Source: Candidatus Cloacimonetes bacterium HGW-Cloacimonetes-2
Lineage (GTDB): Bacteria > Cloacimonadota > Cloacimonadia > Cloacimonadales > Cloacimonadaceae
DNA length: 64,000 bases
Direction of reading: 5' to 3'
Assembly: GCA_002842035.1 (NCBI GenBank)
Contig: PHBP01000008.1
Span: 1-64,000 of the forward strand
A program made the translations under genes and the position numbers. The notes under the pieces are model-generated. The model was not told the DNA's origin and made no database searches. It saw only the letters and a program-made list of their open reading frames with translations. This document shows, piece after piece, positions 31,586 through 40,100 of this stretch; position 1 is the first letter of the stretch; every line of letters begins with the position of its first letter.

Positions 31586-32362
31586 ATGGAGAATAAACAA
31601 AGGTCACACATAGAAGATACATTAAAATCTTGTCTTAGAAATAAGTTTAATAAGTACAACCCTGAGCCTGCATCAATGCCTTTTCACACAAGGCTGCTTG
31701 GCCATGATCGGTTAGCTCTTTACTCGTTCATTCATTCTCTCAATACAAACTTTGGCACTAGTATATTTGAGCCGGTAGCTAAAGCTCTCGGCTCTACCAG
31801 ATTTGTCTCTGCTGAATCCCAGCAAATCGCTGGCAATCTGATATCTTCTGAAGCGCATTTAGTAATTCAGAATATTATGGACAGATTGGACACATCAACG
31901 GCTCTTCCTAATAAACCAAACGAGATAGAAGCAATTCGGCAAGTTTGCACCAAGGGTGTAATGAAGAAAGTCAAACCAACCAAGGTTGATCTCAAGCTAG
32001 TCTCTAAAGATAGTACCATTTATCTGATTGACATCAAGACTGCCAAGCCTAACGCTGGAGGGTTCAAAGAGTTTAAGAGGACGCTTCTCGAATGGGTGGC
32101 TGCCACGTTAGCAACTGATCCACAGGCAGAGATACAAACTCTCATAGCAATTCCGTATAATCCTTATGAACCACAACCTTATAGCCGCTGGACAATGCGA
32201 GGCATGCTTGATCTTGATCATGAACTCAAAGTCGCAGCGGAGTTTTGGGACTTCGTGGGTGGTGAAGGAGCCTACGAGGACTTGCTGGATATCTTTGAAA
32301 GAGTGGGAATTGAACTGCGATCTGAGATTGATGATTACTTCAAGCGATTTAACAAACCGTAG
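31586..32362 (+). CDS. TdeIII-family type II restriction endonuclease
   Basis: A 258-residue nuclease. A PD-(D/E)XK-type core is visible: Asp135 in KVDLKLV and Asp149-Ile-Lys151 in YLIDIKTAKPNAGG, followed by KEFKRTLLEW, which I recognise from the TdeIII family (PF09520). Family members I know of cut GGNCC; the specificity here is not shown by the sequence. It follows the methyltransferase gene by 57 bp in the same direction, the order expected if protection must precede cutting. Confidence 0.75.
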   Translation: MENKQRSHIEDTLKSCLRNKFNKYNPEPASMPFHTRLLGHDRLALYSFIHSLNTNFGTSIFEPVAKALGSTRFVSAESQQIAGNLISSEAHLVIQNIMDRLDTSTALPNKPNEIEAIRQVCTKGVMKKVKPTKVDLKLVSKDSTIYLIDIKTAKPNAGGFKEFKRTLLEWVAATLATDPQAEIQTLIAIPYNPYEPQPYSRWTMRGMLDLDHELKVAAEFWDFVGGEGAYEDLLDIFERVGIELRSEIDDYFKRFNKP

Positions 32363-32754
32363 GAACCGAAGTGCAGTATCCTGATTTGAGTTGACCCTTA
32401 TCAAATCATTGTCCGTTTATAATTGAAACGACTAACTAAGACCTGAAAATTCATCCTGCTCCCTTCCTTAGTCCCCCATAAGATTCTTTAGTGATTCTTT
32501 AATGACTCTTTAATGATTCTCTAATCGGATTAGAGAATCATTAGAGAATTGTACCAGCATTATTAGTCAGTCTTAGCAGGGAGAAAAGGGGCATAAGGCT
32601 AGATTAAAGCACTATCCCTGCTGGATAGCACTGCCACCCAAACCAAATCTCTCGATCTGCTTGACAGTTTTAGCAGTGGCAATATCGGGGACTATGGAGT
32701 GATGATGATAGCTATTAGAGATATTGATCCCGTGATGACAGGGAGCGCTGGCTG
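32363..32754. other. Gene-free stretch with the family C repeat
   Basis: Contains the 11-bp-unit element at 32482-32550, described separately, with flanks CCCTTCCTTAGT on the left and GCAGGGAGAAAAGGGG on the right. No gene or further signal is seen between the repeat and the EamA gene. Confidence 0.6.
32482..32550 (+). repeat. Intergenic repeat family C (11-bp units, direct then inverted)
   Basis: Four direct 11-bp units (GATTCTTTAGT, GATTCTTTAAT, GACTCTTTAAT, GATTCTCTAAT at 32482-32525), loop CGG, then two inverted units ATTAGAGAATC (32529-32539) and ATTAGAGAATT (32540-32550). A transcript could fold into a perfect 11-bp hairpin extended by a second turn. Same plan as family B but different unit sequence. 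Confidence 0.88.
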
Positions 32755-33570
32755 ATGCTGTATTTGCTGCTAAGCGTATTGTGTTCTGTAACGATTGCCA
32801 ATCTACTGATGCGTTTTAACCGCAAAGGCAGGCGGAGCATATTGCCGGTTTTTTTGGGTAACTATATGGTGGCAGGGATTTTCAGCTTTGCAGCGATGCC
32901 TTCCCGGCAGCTCAATCTCCCCCTCTTTGATCTGGTTTTGGGCATCCTCACCGGGGCATTCTTCCTGCTCAATTTCTGGGTATATCAACGCTCCATCGTG
33001 ATCAACGGCCTCTCGCTCTCGGTCGGCGTAATGCGGATCAGTATGATAATCCCGGTCATTTTGGCGGTTATCTTCTTCCAAGACAAGCTCAATGCCTTTA
33101 GTATAGCGGGGATTATCACCGGCTTGGCAGCCTTCGGTTTGAGGGCAAATCTAAAAGAATTGCACAATCTGCTCTGGCTTTTGGGACTCTTTGCCGTCTC
33201 CGGGCTTACGGATGCCAGCCTGAAGATTTTCAAGGAACTGGGCAGCGGGATGGAAGCGGGCTTTATCGCGATCATCTTTAGCTCTGCCTTTGTTTTTACG
33301 CTGGGGGCAATCCTATTGGGGAGGCTGCCGATACCGCTTTCCAGCCTGATCTTCGGCTGTTTGCTGGGTATCCCAAATCGCTATTCCACGGTCTTTTTCC
33401 TCAAAGGACTGGATAGTGTGCCGGCATCCATTGCCTATCCCCTGGTAGCTGTGGCGATAATGCTACTGAGCATCCTGAGCGATCTGCTGATCTGGAAAAA
33501 ACAGGCAAAAGCGCGTGACGCAATCCTCTGGGCACTTCTGATAATCAGCCTGATCCTGCTAAATCTATAG
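32755..33570 (+). CDS. EamA/DMT-family transporter
   Basis: A 271-residue inner-membrane protein with about nine or ten short hydrophobic helices arranged in two similar halves, as in the drug/metabolite transporter superfamily; RISMIIPVILAVIFFQDKL and SIAYPLVAVAIMLLSILSDLL occupy equivalent ends of the halves. Substrate unknown. The ATG is within a TG-rich context without a strong ribosome site. Monocistronic by position. Confidence 0.8.
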   Translation: MLYLLLSVLCSVTIANLLMRFNRKGRRSILPVFLGNYMVAGIFSFAAMPSRQLNLPLFDLVLGILTGAFFLLNFWVYQRSIVINGLSLSVGVMRISMIIPVILAVIFFQDKLNAFSIAGIITGLAAFGLRANLKELHNLLWLLGLFAVSGLTDASLKIFKELGSGMEAGFIAIIFSSAFVFTLGAILLGRLPIPLSSLIFGCLLGIPNRYSTVFFLKGLDSVPASIAYPLVAVAIMLLSILSDLLIWKKQAKARDAILWALLIISLILLNL

Positions 33571-33873
33571 CCCCTGCCGGCACTTTGAGATATCAGTGCT
33601 GTAATCGGAGGCTGATTTCTCAAAAAAGTAGCCTCCAGGAAGCGCACAGGAGAGAGACCTGCCAGAGCTAAGTGCTTGAAATATATAGCTGAGTCACTTT
33701 TTTCTTGACAGATTGTTATACTGTTTTAGTTTGGTACAACAGTAACGTGCCTGGCTTGCCAATGATATTGAATAAAGATATTGACAAGAGCTTACCGGCG
33801 GAAAAACCTGTAGCACATTCAGGCATTACGATCAACAGCTTTAGATAAAAAAAAGATCCTTAAGGAGGATACG
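33571..33873. other. Gene-free stretch before sppA
   Basis: A hairpin GGAGGCT (33607-33613) and AGCCTCC (33630-33636) may end the EamA transcript although no T run follows. TTGACA at 33705-33710 is a possible -35 box for sppA, 164 bp before its start. AAGGAGG at 33860-33866 is the sppA ribosome site. No gene seen. Confidence 0.5.
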
Positions 33874-36324
33874 ATGCGAAGCAGTTTCAAAATGGCTCTG
33901 ACGCTCCTGATACTAGCTCTGGGAGCAGCTCTTTGGGCGGATAACCCAGCCGGAGTGATCAAGCTGGAAAATTTCGATCTACCGCTTGCCACTACCGATA
34001 ATCTCTTCAGTCCCCTGATCAATCCATCTCTCTTGGGCACAGGCAGGCCGAGCGGCTTGGGCTGGGCACATCTCAATGATGAGGAAAAGTGGCAGGATCA
34101 TTATTGGTTTTCAGCCAATCTGGAAGGGTTGTCTTATGTACTGGAACACGATAACGGAGCGGATTACCATACCTTTGCCACCGGCACTGAGTTCTTTGCC
34201 CGCAATGTGTTTCCCAATCTCTATGCAGGCACATCCTATGGCTGGCGCAATAACAAGGCTGGCGAGGGACATTTCCGTTCCGCGATCAGCTATCGTCCCC
34301 ACGATGCGGCTTCCCTGGCATTTCGCTGGGACAATCCTTACAAAGCTGCTCCCGCCTATCACGCCGGCATAGGCTTGCGTCCTCTGGCGCTGATTATGCC
34401 CAGGCACGACTATCGCCTGGAGCTCACCGCTGATCTGGATTATGCCAAAGATGCCACCGGCGATTACAAGATGTTTAAGCCTTCTATCGGGATCAATACC
34501 CAGATCCTGGATGGCATCCTGATGGGTGCCAGCTACAATCTGGAGACCGAATCGACCTTCCTCAATTTCTCTCTGCGCAAAGGCAGCAGCGAGCTGGGCG
34601 CGACGATGCGTCAGCACGAGAATGACAACTATGGAGTAGCCTATCTGCATCTGGGCGAGCAGACCTTTAAACCCTTCCTGGGAATCAATAGCCCCGGTTG
34701 GTACAATATGCCGCTCAAGGGCGAGGTCGTAGCTTACCGCGCTCCCAAATACACACTTGGTCCTATAACCGTCTTTGATAGCGAGCAGCGTTCGATCGAG
34801 AGTCTGATCGAGGATATCCAGATCGCCAAAGCCAATCCCGCCATCAAAGGCATCGCCCTGGTCAATCCCTCCTTCTCCGCTTCCTTTGCCCTGCAGCAAG
34901 AGCTTTACAACGCTATGCTGGATTTTAAGGAAGATGGACGCAAGATAGCATTTTACTTTGATAATATCTCCAATGGAGGCTATATCTTTGCCTCTTCCCT
35001 GGCTGATAAGATCTACCTCAATCCGATGGGTTCGCTTGATCTGAAGGGTATTTCGATCTCCAGTCCCTATCTGCACGGGATGCTTGAGAGCCTGGGAATC
35101 GAGGTGATGAACTTCCGTTCGCATCCTTTCAAGACCGCCGGCAATACATTCTCCGAGAGTGAGATGAGCCCTGCCGAACGCGAGATGTATGAATCCTTCC
35201 TCGGCAGTATTTACGATCAGATGATCGATCAGGTAAATCGCGGCAGAGGCGACAAGCTGGATGGCAACCTGCGCGATATCATCGATCAGGGGCCTTATTA
35301 CCTCGCCAGTGACGCTCTGGACAAGGGTTTGGTAGATGGCCTGGTTTATCAGGATGAGTTTTACAAGACGCTCAAGGAAGAATTTGGCTTTTCCAGAAAT
35401 AGCACCAGCAATCCGGAGTATTCGGATTATAGCTGGGCACATCCCAAGACCACCAAGATCGCTGTGATCTATACTCAGGGCAATATCGTGATGGGCGAAG
35501 GCACTCCCGGGCAAAAGATCGCTCACGCCACGACGGTGCGCCAGATTCGGGCTGCCCGCCAGAATAAGGAATACAAGGGAATTATCCTGCGCGTGGATAG
35601 CGGCGGTGGCTCCGCACAGGCATCCGATATCATCCTGAGGGAATTGGAGCTCGCACAGAGCGAGAACAAACTGCCGGTCGTGGTCTCAATGGCTGGTGTG
35701 GCTGCATCCGGCGGATATTACATCTCCTGCGGTGCGGATCGCATCATAGCTGATCCTGCTACGCTTACGGGATCGATTGGCGTGATTGGGCTTACCTTTA
35801 ATGCACAGCGTGCCTTCCAAAAGATCAGGGTCAATTGGTCAACCGTGAAGACAGCCGAACGCTCTGATTTTGGCTCAATCTACCGTCCCTGGACACAGGA
35901 TGAAAAAGACTTGATGAGCCGGATGATCGAGCATACTTACGACGATTTTACCCGCAAAGTGGATACCGGACGCGAAACGATGAATCTGGATCAGGTATTG
36001 GCAAATGCCCAGGGCAGAGTCTGGACAGGTGCGCAGGCGCATCAGATCGGGCTGGTGGATGATCTCGGCGGGATGGACAAAGCGCTGGAGCATATGCGCG
36101 AACTCACCGGTATCACAGGAGAGATCGAGCTGATCGATACCACTACCAATCAAAAGGGGTTTGTCGTGAATATGAAAGGCAATCCGCTCTCGATGCTGGC
36201 TCCTGTGGCAGCGCTGGAGGAGATGGGCAGGGATTATATCCAGATCTACGAGATGTGGAAAGACTTTGATGGTGATAATGTCCTGATGCTGAGCCCGCTG
36301 GAGACTCAGATGCATCAATTCTGA
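33874..36324 (+). CDS. sppA: Signal peptide peptidase SppA with a large N-terminal extension
   Basis: An 816-residue membrane-associated serine protease that degrades cleaved signal peptides. Residues 1-22 are a signal peptide or anchor. The two-domain SppA body follows: catalytic Lys near 420 in HPFKTAG and the nucleophile Ser near 612 in AASGGYYISCG; their spacing (192) is close to that in E. coli 67K SppA (200). Ahead of it is an extra ~250-residue, strand-rich region with repeated aromatic-ended strands (GMSYN-like, LGATMRQHEND) resembling an outer-membrane barrel or PorV-like segment. AAGGAGGA precedes the ATG. The fusion is unusual; see findings. Confidence 0.88.
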   Translation: MRSSFKMALTLLILALGAALWADNPAGVIKLENFDLPLATTDNLFSPLINPSLLGTGRPSGLGWAHLNDEEKWQDHYWFSANLEGLSYVLEHDNGADYHTFATGTEFFARNVFPNLYAGTSYGWRNNKAGEGHFRSAISYRPHDAASLAFRWDNPYKAAPAYHAGIGLRPLALIMPRHDYRLELTADLDYAKDATGDYKMFKPSIGINTQILDGILMGASYNLETESTFLNFSLRKGSSELGATMRQHENDNYGVAYLHLGEQTFKPFLGINSPGWYNMPLKGEVVAYRAPKYTLGPITVFDSEQRSIESLIEDIQIAKANPAIKGIALVNPSFSASFALQQELYNAMLDFKEDGRKIAFYFDNISNGGYIFASSLADKIYLNPMGSLDLKGISISSPYLHGMLESLGIEVMNFRSHPFKTAGNTFSESEMSPAEREMYESFLGSIYDQMIDQVNRGRGDKLDGNLRDIIDQGPYYLASDALDKGLVDGLVYQDEFYKTLKEEFGFSRNSTSNPEYSDYSWAHPKTTKIAVIYTQGNIVMGEGTPGQKIAHATTVRQIRAARQNKEYKGIILRVDSGGGSAQASDIILRELELAQSENKLPVVVSMAGVAASGGYYISCGADRIIADPATLTGSIGVIGLTFNAQRAFQKIRVNWSTVKTAERSDFGSIYRPWTQDEKDLMSRMIEHTYDDFTRKVDTGRETMNLDQVLANAQGRVWTGAQAHQIGLVDDLGGMDKALEHMRELTGITGEIELIDTTTNQKGFVVNMKGNPLSMLAPVAALEEMGRDYIQIYEMWKDFDGDNVLMLSPLETQMHQF

Positions 36325-36347
36325 TAAGATAAGTAACTTGTACAAGA

Positions 36348-36378
36348 GGCTCAGAGCATATACTCTGAGCCTTTTTTT
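36348..36378 (+). terminator. Rho-independent terminator after sppA
   Basis: GGCTCAGAG (36348-36356) pairs with CTCTGAGCC (36363-36371), a perfect 9-bp stem with a 6-base loop, followed by seven T. Confidence 0.95.
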
Positions 36379-36560
36379 GTGTACAGGAACGAACAAGGAC
36401 TGCCTCCTGGCCGTTAGATGTCAGGCAGTTTGGTGTTAGCAGTCAGCACTCTGCAACGTTTGAATATCCAGTCTTCGACTCTTGATAATAGATCACAGAT
36501 TTTATGTCCACTGATCTGAGCAAAGCACTTCTATCCTGTGGTAATTCCAGCACCTACTGT

Positions 36561-36613
36561 GGGTGCGTCATCTTGACGCACAGCCAATCTGAGCGACAGG
36601 ATGTCGCTCCCAC
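36561..36613. repeat. Two REP-like hairpins
   Basis: GTGCGTCA/TGACGCAC (36564-36581 region, loop TCT) and GCGACA/TGTCGC (36593-36607, loop GGA), followed by TCCCAC which mirrors GTGGG at 36559. The nested arrangement looks like a small palindromic repetitive element; single copy in this window. Confidence 0.65.
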
Positions 36614-36686
36614 ATATACTGCCATTCTAGACCCCCGTCATTCCTGCGAACGACTCAGCAAAGCCCTTGATTTGGTGAGTCTTGCA

Positions 36687-36902
36687 GGCAGGAATCCATA
36701 AAGTCCCGGAGGTAAGAATCTAAAGTGTCCCGGAGGCAGGAATCCATAAAGTCCCGGAGGTAAGAATCTAAAGTGTCCCGGAAGCAGGAATCCATAAAGT
36801 CCCGGAGGTAAGAATCTAATGTGTCCCGGAGGCAGGAATCCATAAAGTCCCGGAGGTAAGAATCTAAAGTGTCCCGGAAGCAGGAATCCATAAAGTCCCG
36901 GA
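36687..36902. repeat. 24-bp tandem array of two alternating unit types (nine units)
   Basis: Units of type a (GGCAGGAATCC then ATAAAGTCCCGGA) and type b (GGTAAGAATCT then AAAGTGTCCCGGA) alternate strictly a-b-a-b-a-b-a-b-a for 216 bp. Copies differ only by single bases (for example AGCAGG in the third and fifth a units and TAATGTG in one b unit). Because 24 is a multiple of three, the minus strand stays open for 85 codons with a 16-residue periodic translation; this is a by-product and not called a gene. No unique spacers, so not CRISPR. Confidence 0.93.
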
Positions 36903-36980
36903 GGGACGTCATTCTATAGCCTGGGGTGGAGCGTAGCGTAACCCCAGGAAAATGGTATCTGAGAGTATTTTTCCCGTATT

Positions 36981-37036
36981 ATCCCCACCCCCAGATACGA
37001 GGAAACTCTTGTTTCCTCGTATCTGGGGGTGGGGAT
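36981..37036. repeat. Perfect 26-bp inverted repeat with 4-base loop
   Basis: Left arm 36981-37006 begins ATCCCCACCCCCAGATACG and right arm 37011-37036 ends ATCTGGGGGTGGGGAT, exact complements over 26 bp around TCTT. Too long and without a T run on either side to be a standard terminator; it may be a palindromic mobile-element end or a structural element. Confidence 0.92.
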
Positions 37037-37060
37037 CCGGGAGGCTTATGGTTGTGGAGG

Positions 37061-37097
37061 AAAAAAGAAAGCCCGGCTCATCGAGACAAGCCGGGCT
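37061..37097 (-). terminator. Terminator of the C25 protein gene
   Basis: AGCCCGGCT (37070-37078) pairs with AGCCGGGCT (37089-37097); on the minus strand the stem is followed by TTCTTTTTT. It lies about 22 bp after the stop codon. Confidence 0.88.
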
Positions 37098-37118
37098 ACA
37101 TGTGGCTGTTGTGTTTAT

Positions 37119-40100
37119 TTACTTCATCAGGATTGCCTTGCGGGACATTGTATAGCCTGGGGCAATCAGGCGGTAGAAATAGACTCCCGACGAGACGCTG
37201 CGTCCGCTGTTATCGCGTCCGTTCCAGACCAGGCTGTGGTTTCCTGAGCTCAGGTTGCCATCGACCAGAGTCTTTACGAGCTGTCCGCGCATATTGTAGA
37301 TGCTTAGTTGGGCGCGTCCGGCTTCCCTGAGGCTAAAGCGGATATTGGTCTCGGGATTGAAGGGATTGGGATAACAGCTAAAGAGCTTGGTTATCAACTG
37401 ATTGTTGTTCTCTTCGCCATCCACATAGGGATAGGAGAAGCTGATAACGGGGCTGGCAATGCTATTACCCTCCGCGTATTTGGCTTCGACATAGTATTTG
37501 TAGGTGCCAATCTCGGGGATTTGCTGGCTGAATGATTGCTCCGAGATCACCCCGAGCAGTTCAAAGCGTCCGGCATTGACTTTACGGTAGATGTTGTAAC
37601 CCTGTACGGGGAACCAAGGCTCAATCGGAGCAGCCCAGGAAAGGCTCACCTGATCACCGGTAACCGTAAAGGCAAAGTTTTGCACTGGAGGCAGGTAACC
37701 CAATACGAAGTCCTTGACCTCGATCTGATTTGCCAGAGATATGGAGAAGCCGGTGGAAGTCTGGGTCTGATAACCTCTTCCGGATGCTTCCAGGCTGTAG
37801 TTTCCGGCAGGCAAATAGAGCTTGTAGATACCATCTTCCTGCGGACGGGTAATCATATTGTTTGTGGCTTTGAGGAGGATATCGTTATAGTCTTGCTCGT
37901 CATTCCCTGTAACCACTTCACCTGTAACCATACCGGCAAAATCTATGTAACCATTGGTCTGTACGTCGTCTATAAACCAGCCTTGAGCCTGCACCCCCTG
38001 ATCAGATGCCATAGTCCATTTGAAGCGGACATTCTGATTGGCGTAGGCGCTAAGGGGGAATCTGGCAAGAGTCCAGGCAGCCTGTACGTTTGAGTAGCCC
38101 GGCTCACCCATTGCTGCTATCTGATCTTCGGGATAGCCGCCTTCGGGAGTCAGTAGAGTCCAGGTGCTGCCGTTGTTTGTTGAGATCTTCACGTTTCCGC
38201 CATCGTAATAATCTTCGAAATCGTATCTGTGATAGAATTCGAGGGCGAAGTTTGAGCCAATGAAGACACTCGGCGAGACCAGGGTATAGACCTGGTTGTT
38301 ATTATAATTGCTATTCAGGCGTGTGCCCCAAACAGCGACTCCGGAATGGGCTCCCGCATAGGCAGAACCGCCCCATTCCCAGCCACCGGTTGCAGGACTG
38401 GGCACAAACTGGCCGTCATCAACCTCAAAATCCTCACTCATGCCGGTATTGCCCACAGAGAGCATAATCTGCTGGTTTTGGGCATCGATCAGATCTCCCA
38501 GATAGGTCAGGTAGAAGGTGATGAAATTGCCGAGGGTAACGTTTTCGCTGAGGTGGACACCATAGACAGCCTGAGCAGTAGCTCCGGCAGGAATGCGATC
38601 AAAGAGCACATCCAGATTACTGATGGTGACATTGGGATCCATTACGGAGATATAGCTGGTGATATTTGTGGCATCCACTGTGGTGTTATTTGTGTAGTTT
38701 ACGATCAATTTGATGGACTCGCCGGGCTCAGCCATCCCGTTGCCATTGGCATCGGTATCATTGAGATAGACTTTGCCAAGGGTAAGAGCGGGTTTGTGAA
38801 CAGTGAAGCTGACCGGATATTGCCAGGAATTGCCATTGATCGTGATGTTGCAGATCACGGTAACTGTGTGGTTATCGGGGCAATTGGGCGAGATCTGGAA
38901 CTTCAAGGGCGAGATATTGATCCCAAAGTTGCTACCGGCGATGTTGTTGTATTCGCTGGTATTGTTGATCACTGTGACATTGGGATTGGATATGGCACCC
39001 ACGAGATGGACTTCTGTGGCATCATTGAGACCTATGTTATTGAGTTTGACACCGAGTTCGGCTGTCTCGCCGGGCTCGACGATGCCATTGCCATTGCTAT
39101 CTGAAACGATCAGTTCGCCGATCACAAGATGGGCATTCTGATGCAAAACCGGCATCGTAGTGATCATCAAAGCTTTGTTGTTTGAAAGCGGTGCGGCAGT
39201 GGGAGGATATTGGTTGTTATAAGTATATTCCAAGCCACGTGTATTGGTGTGATCCTTGATACCGATGGTGCTGTAGTTTCCGTGGACAGGGCTGTAACCG
39301 CCTCCACCCACGTCGATGTTGTTGAAGACCTTGTATTGGATCTTGATCATACCATCGCCAAGGCCGGTAGGATAAAACATCGGATCATAGAAGATCACCT
39401 GGAAAGTCTCTTCTGTATTTAGATCGTAGCCATTGCGCATCTTGTAATACTCTATGACAAAGTAGTTTTCAGCGCTGTTGTAATAACGGTAGATCCCGGC
39501 ATCGCCTCTGAGGGTGAGATCATCCCAGAATGGAGCTATCATCGGTGAGGGTCCCATTGCACCGGGCAGGCGGTAATTGCGGAACTCTCCGTTTTCGGAT
39601 GCTCCCATGGCGATGAAGCCATTGACGCAGACCGTGATCTGGTCGTATTCTACTCCGTAGAAACCAAAATTGAAGGGCAGATCAATCACCTGTACAACGG
39701 TGGAATTGTTTTGATCTCCTTCATCGCCGGAGGTGCCTTGATCGTTATAACCTGTGATCAGACTGCCGGAACCGCCCTGGCCGGGATGAATCTCTATCCA
39801 TTCGTAGGTCGGGCAATCAGGATAAGCCGTATCTGTAACATCGTAGATAAAGTATCCGTAAGCATCCGGACCCAGAGGAGTGTTTTGCGAAGGTGTTCCC
39901 ACAGGAATGTTGAAATTGACAATCTGTTCAAAACCGGTATCGTTATAGAGTCTTAGCTTGAATGGCATCTGCATTCCGGGAATCAGAAGAGCTCTGGCAA
40001 AGAGACCAAAGCCATCGATGGAAGCACCATTTGATCCAGCCGGAACCAGCCCAAAGAAGGAGACAGAATCAGTGACAACCACCAAATCATTCAGAGAGAC

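Larger units (their letters stand above)
36379..37060. repeat. Composite repeat locus between sppA and the C25 gene
   Basis: No gene. In order: two short REP-like hairpins (36561-36579 and 36593-36607), a GTCATTCCTGCGAACG element at 36637-36652, a nine-unit 24-bp tandem array (36687-36902), a hairpin with CCTGGGGT/AACCCCAGG arms (36920-36948) and a perfect 26-bp inverted repeat (36981-37036). Components are listed separately where they are distinct. Confidence 0.85.

Noticed and set aside
34111-35526. 471-codon frame opposite sppA
   Set aside because: Antisense shadow of a well-supported gene; composition follows the complementary codons and no family motif is visible.
36687-36902. CRISPR array
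   Set aside because: Both alternating 24-bp units are repeated; there are no unique spacers and no cas genes.
36655-36912. 85-codon periodic reading frame on the minus strand in the 24-bp array
   Set aside because: The frame is open only because the repeat unit is a multiple of three; no ribosome site, and the start lies at the array edge.
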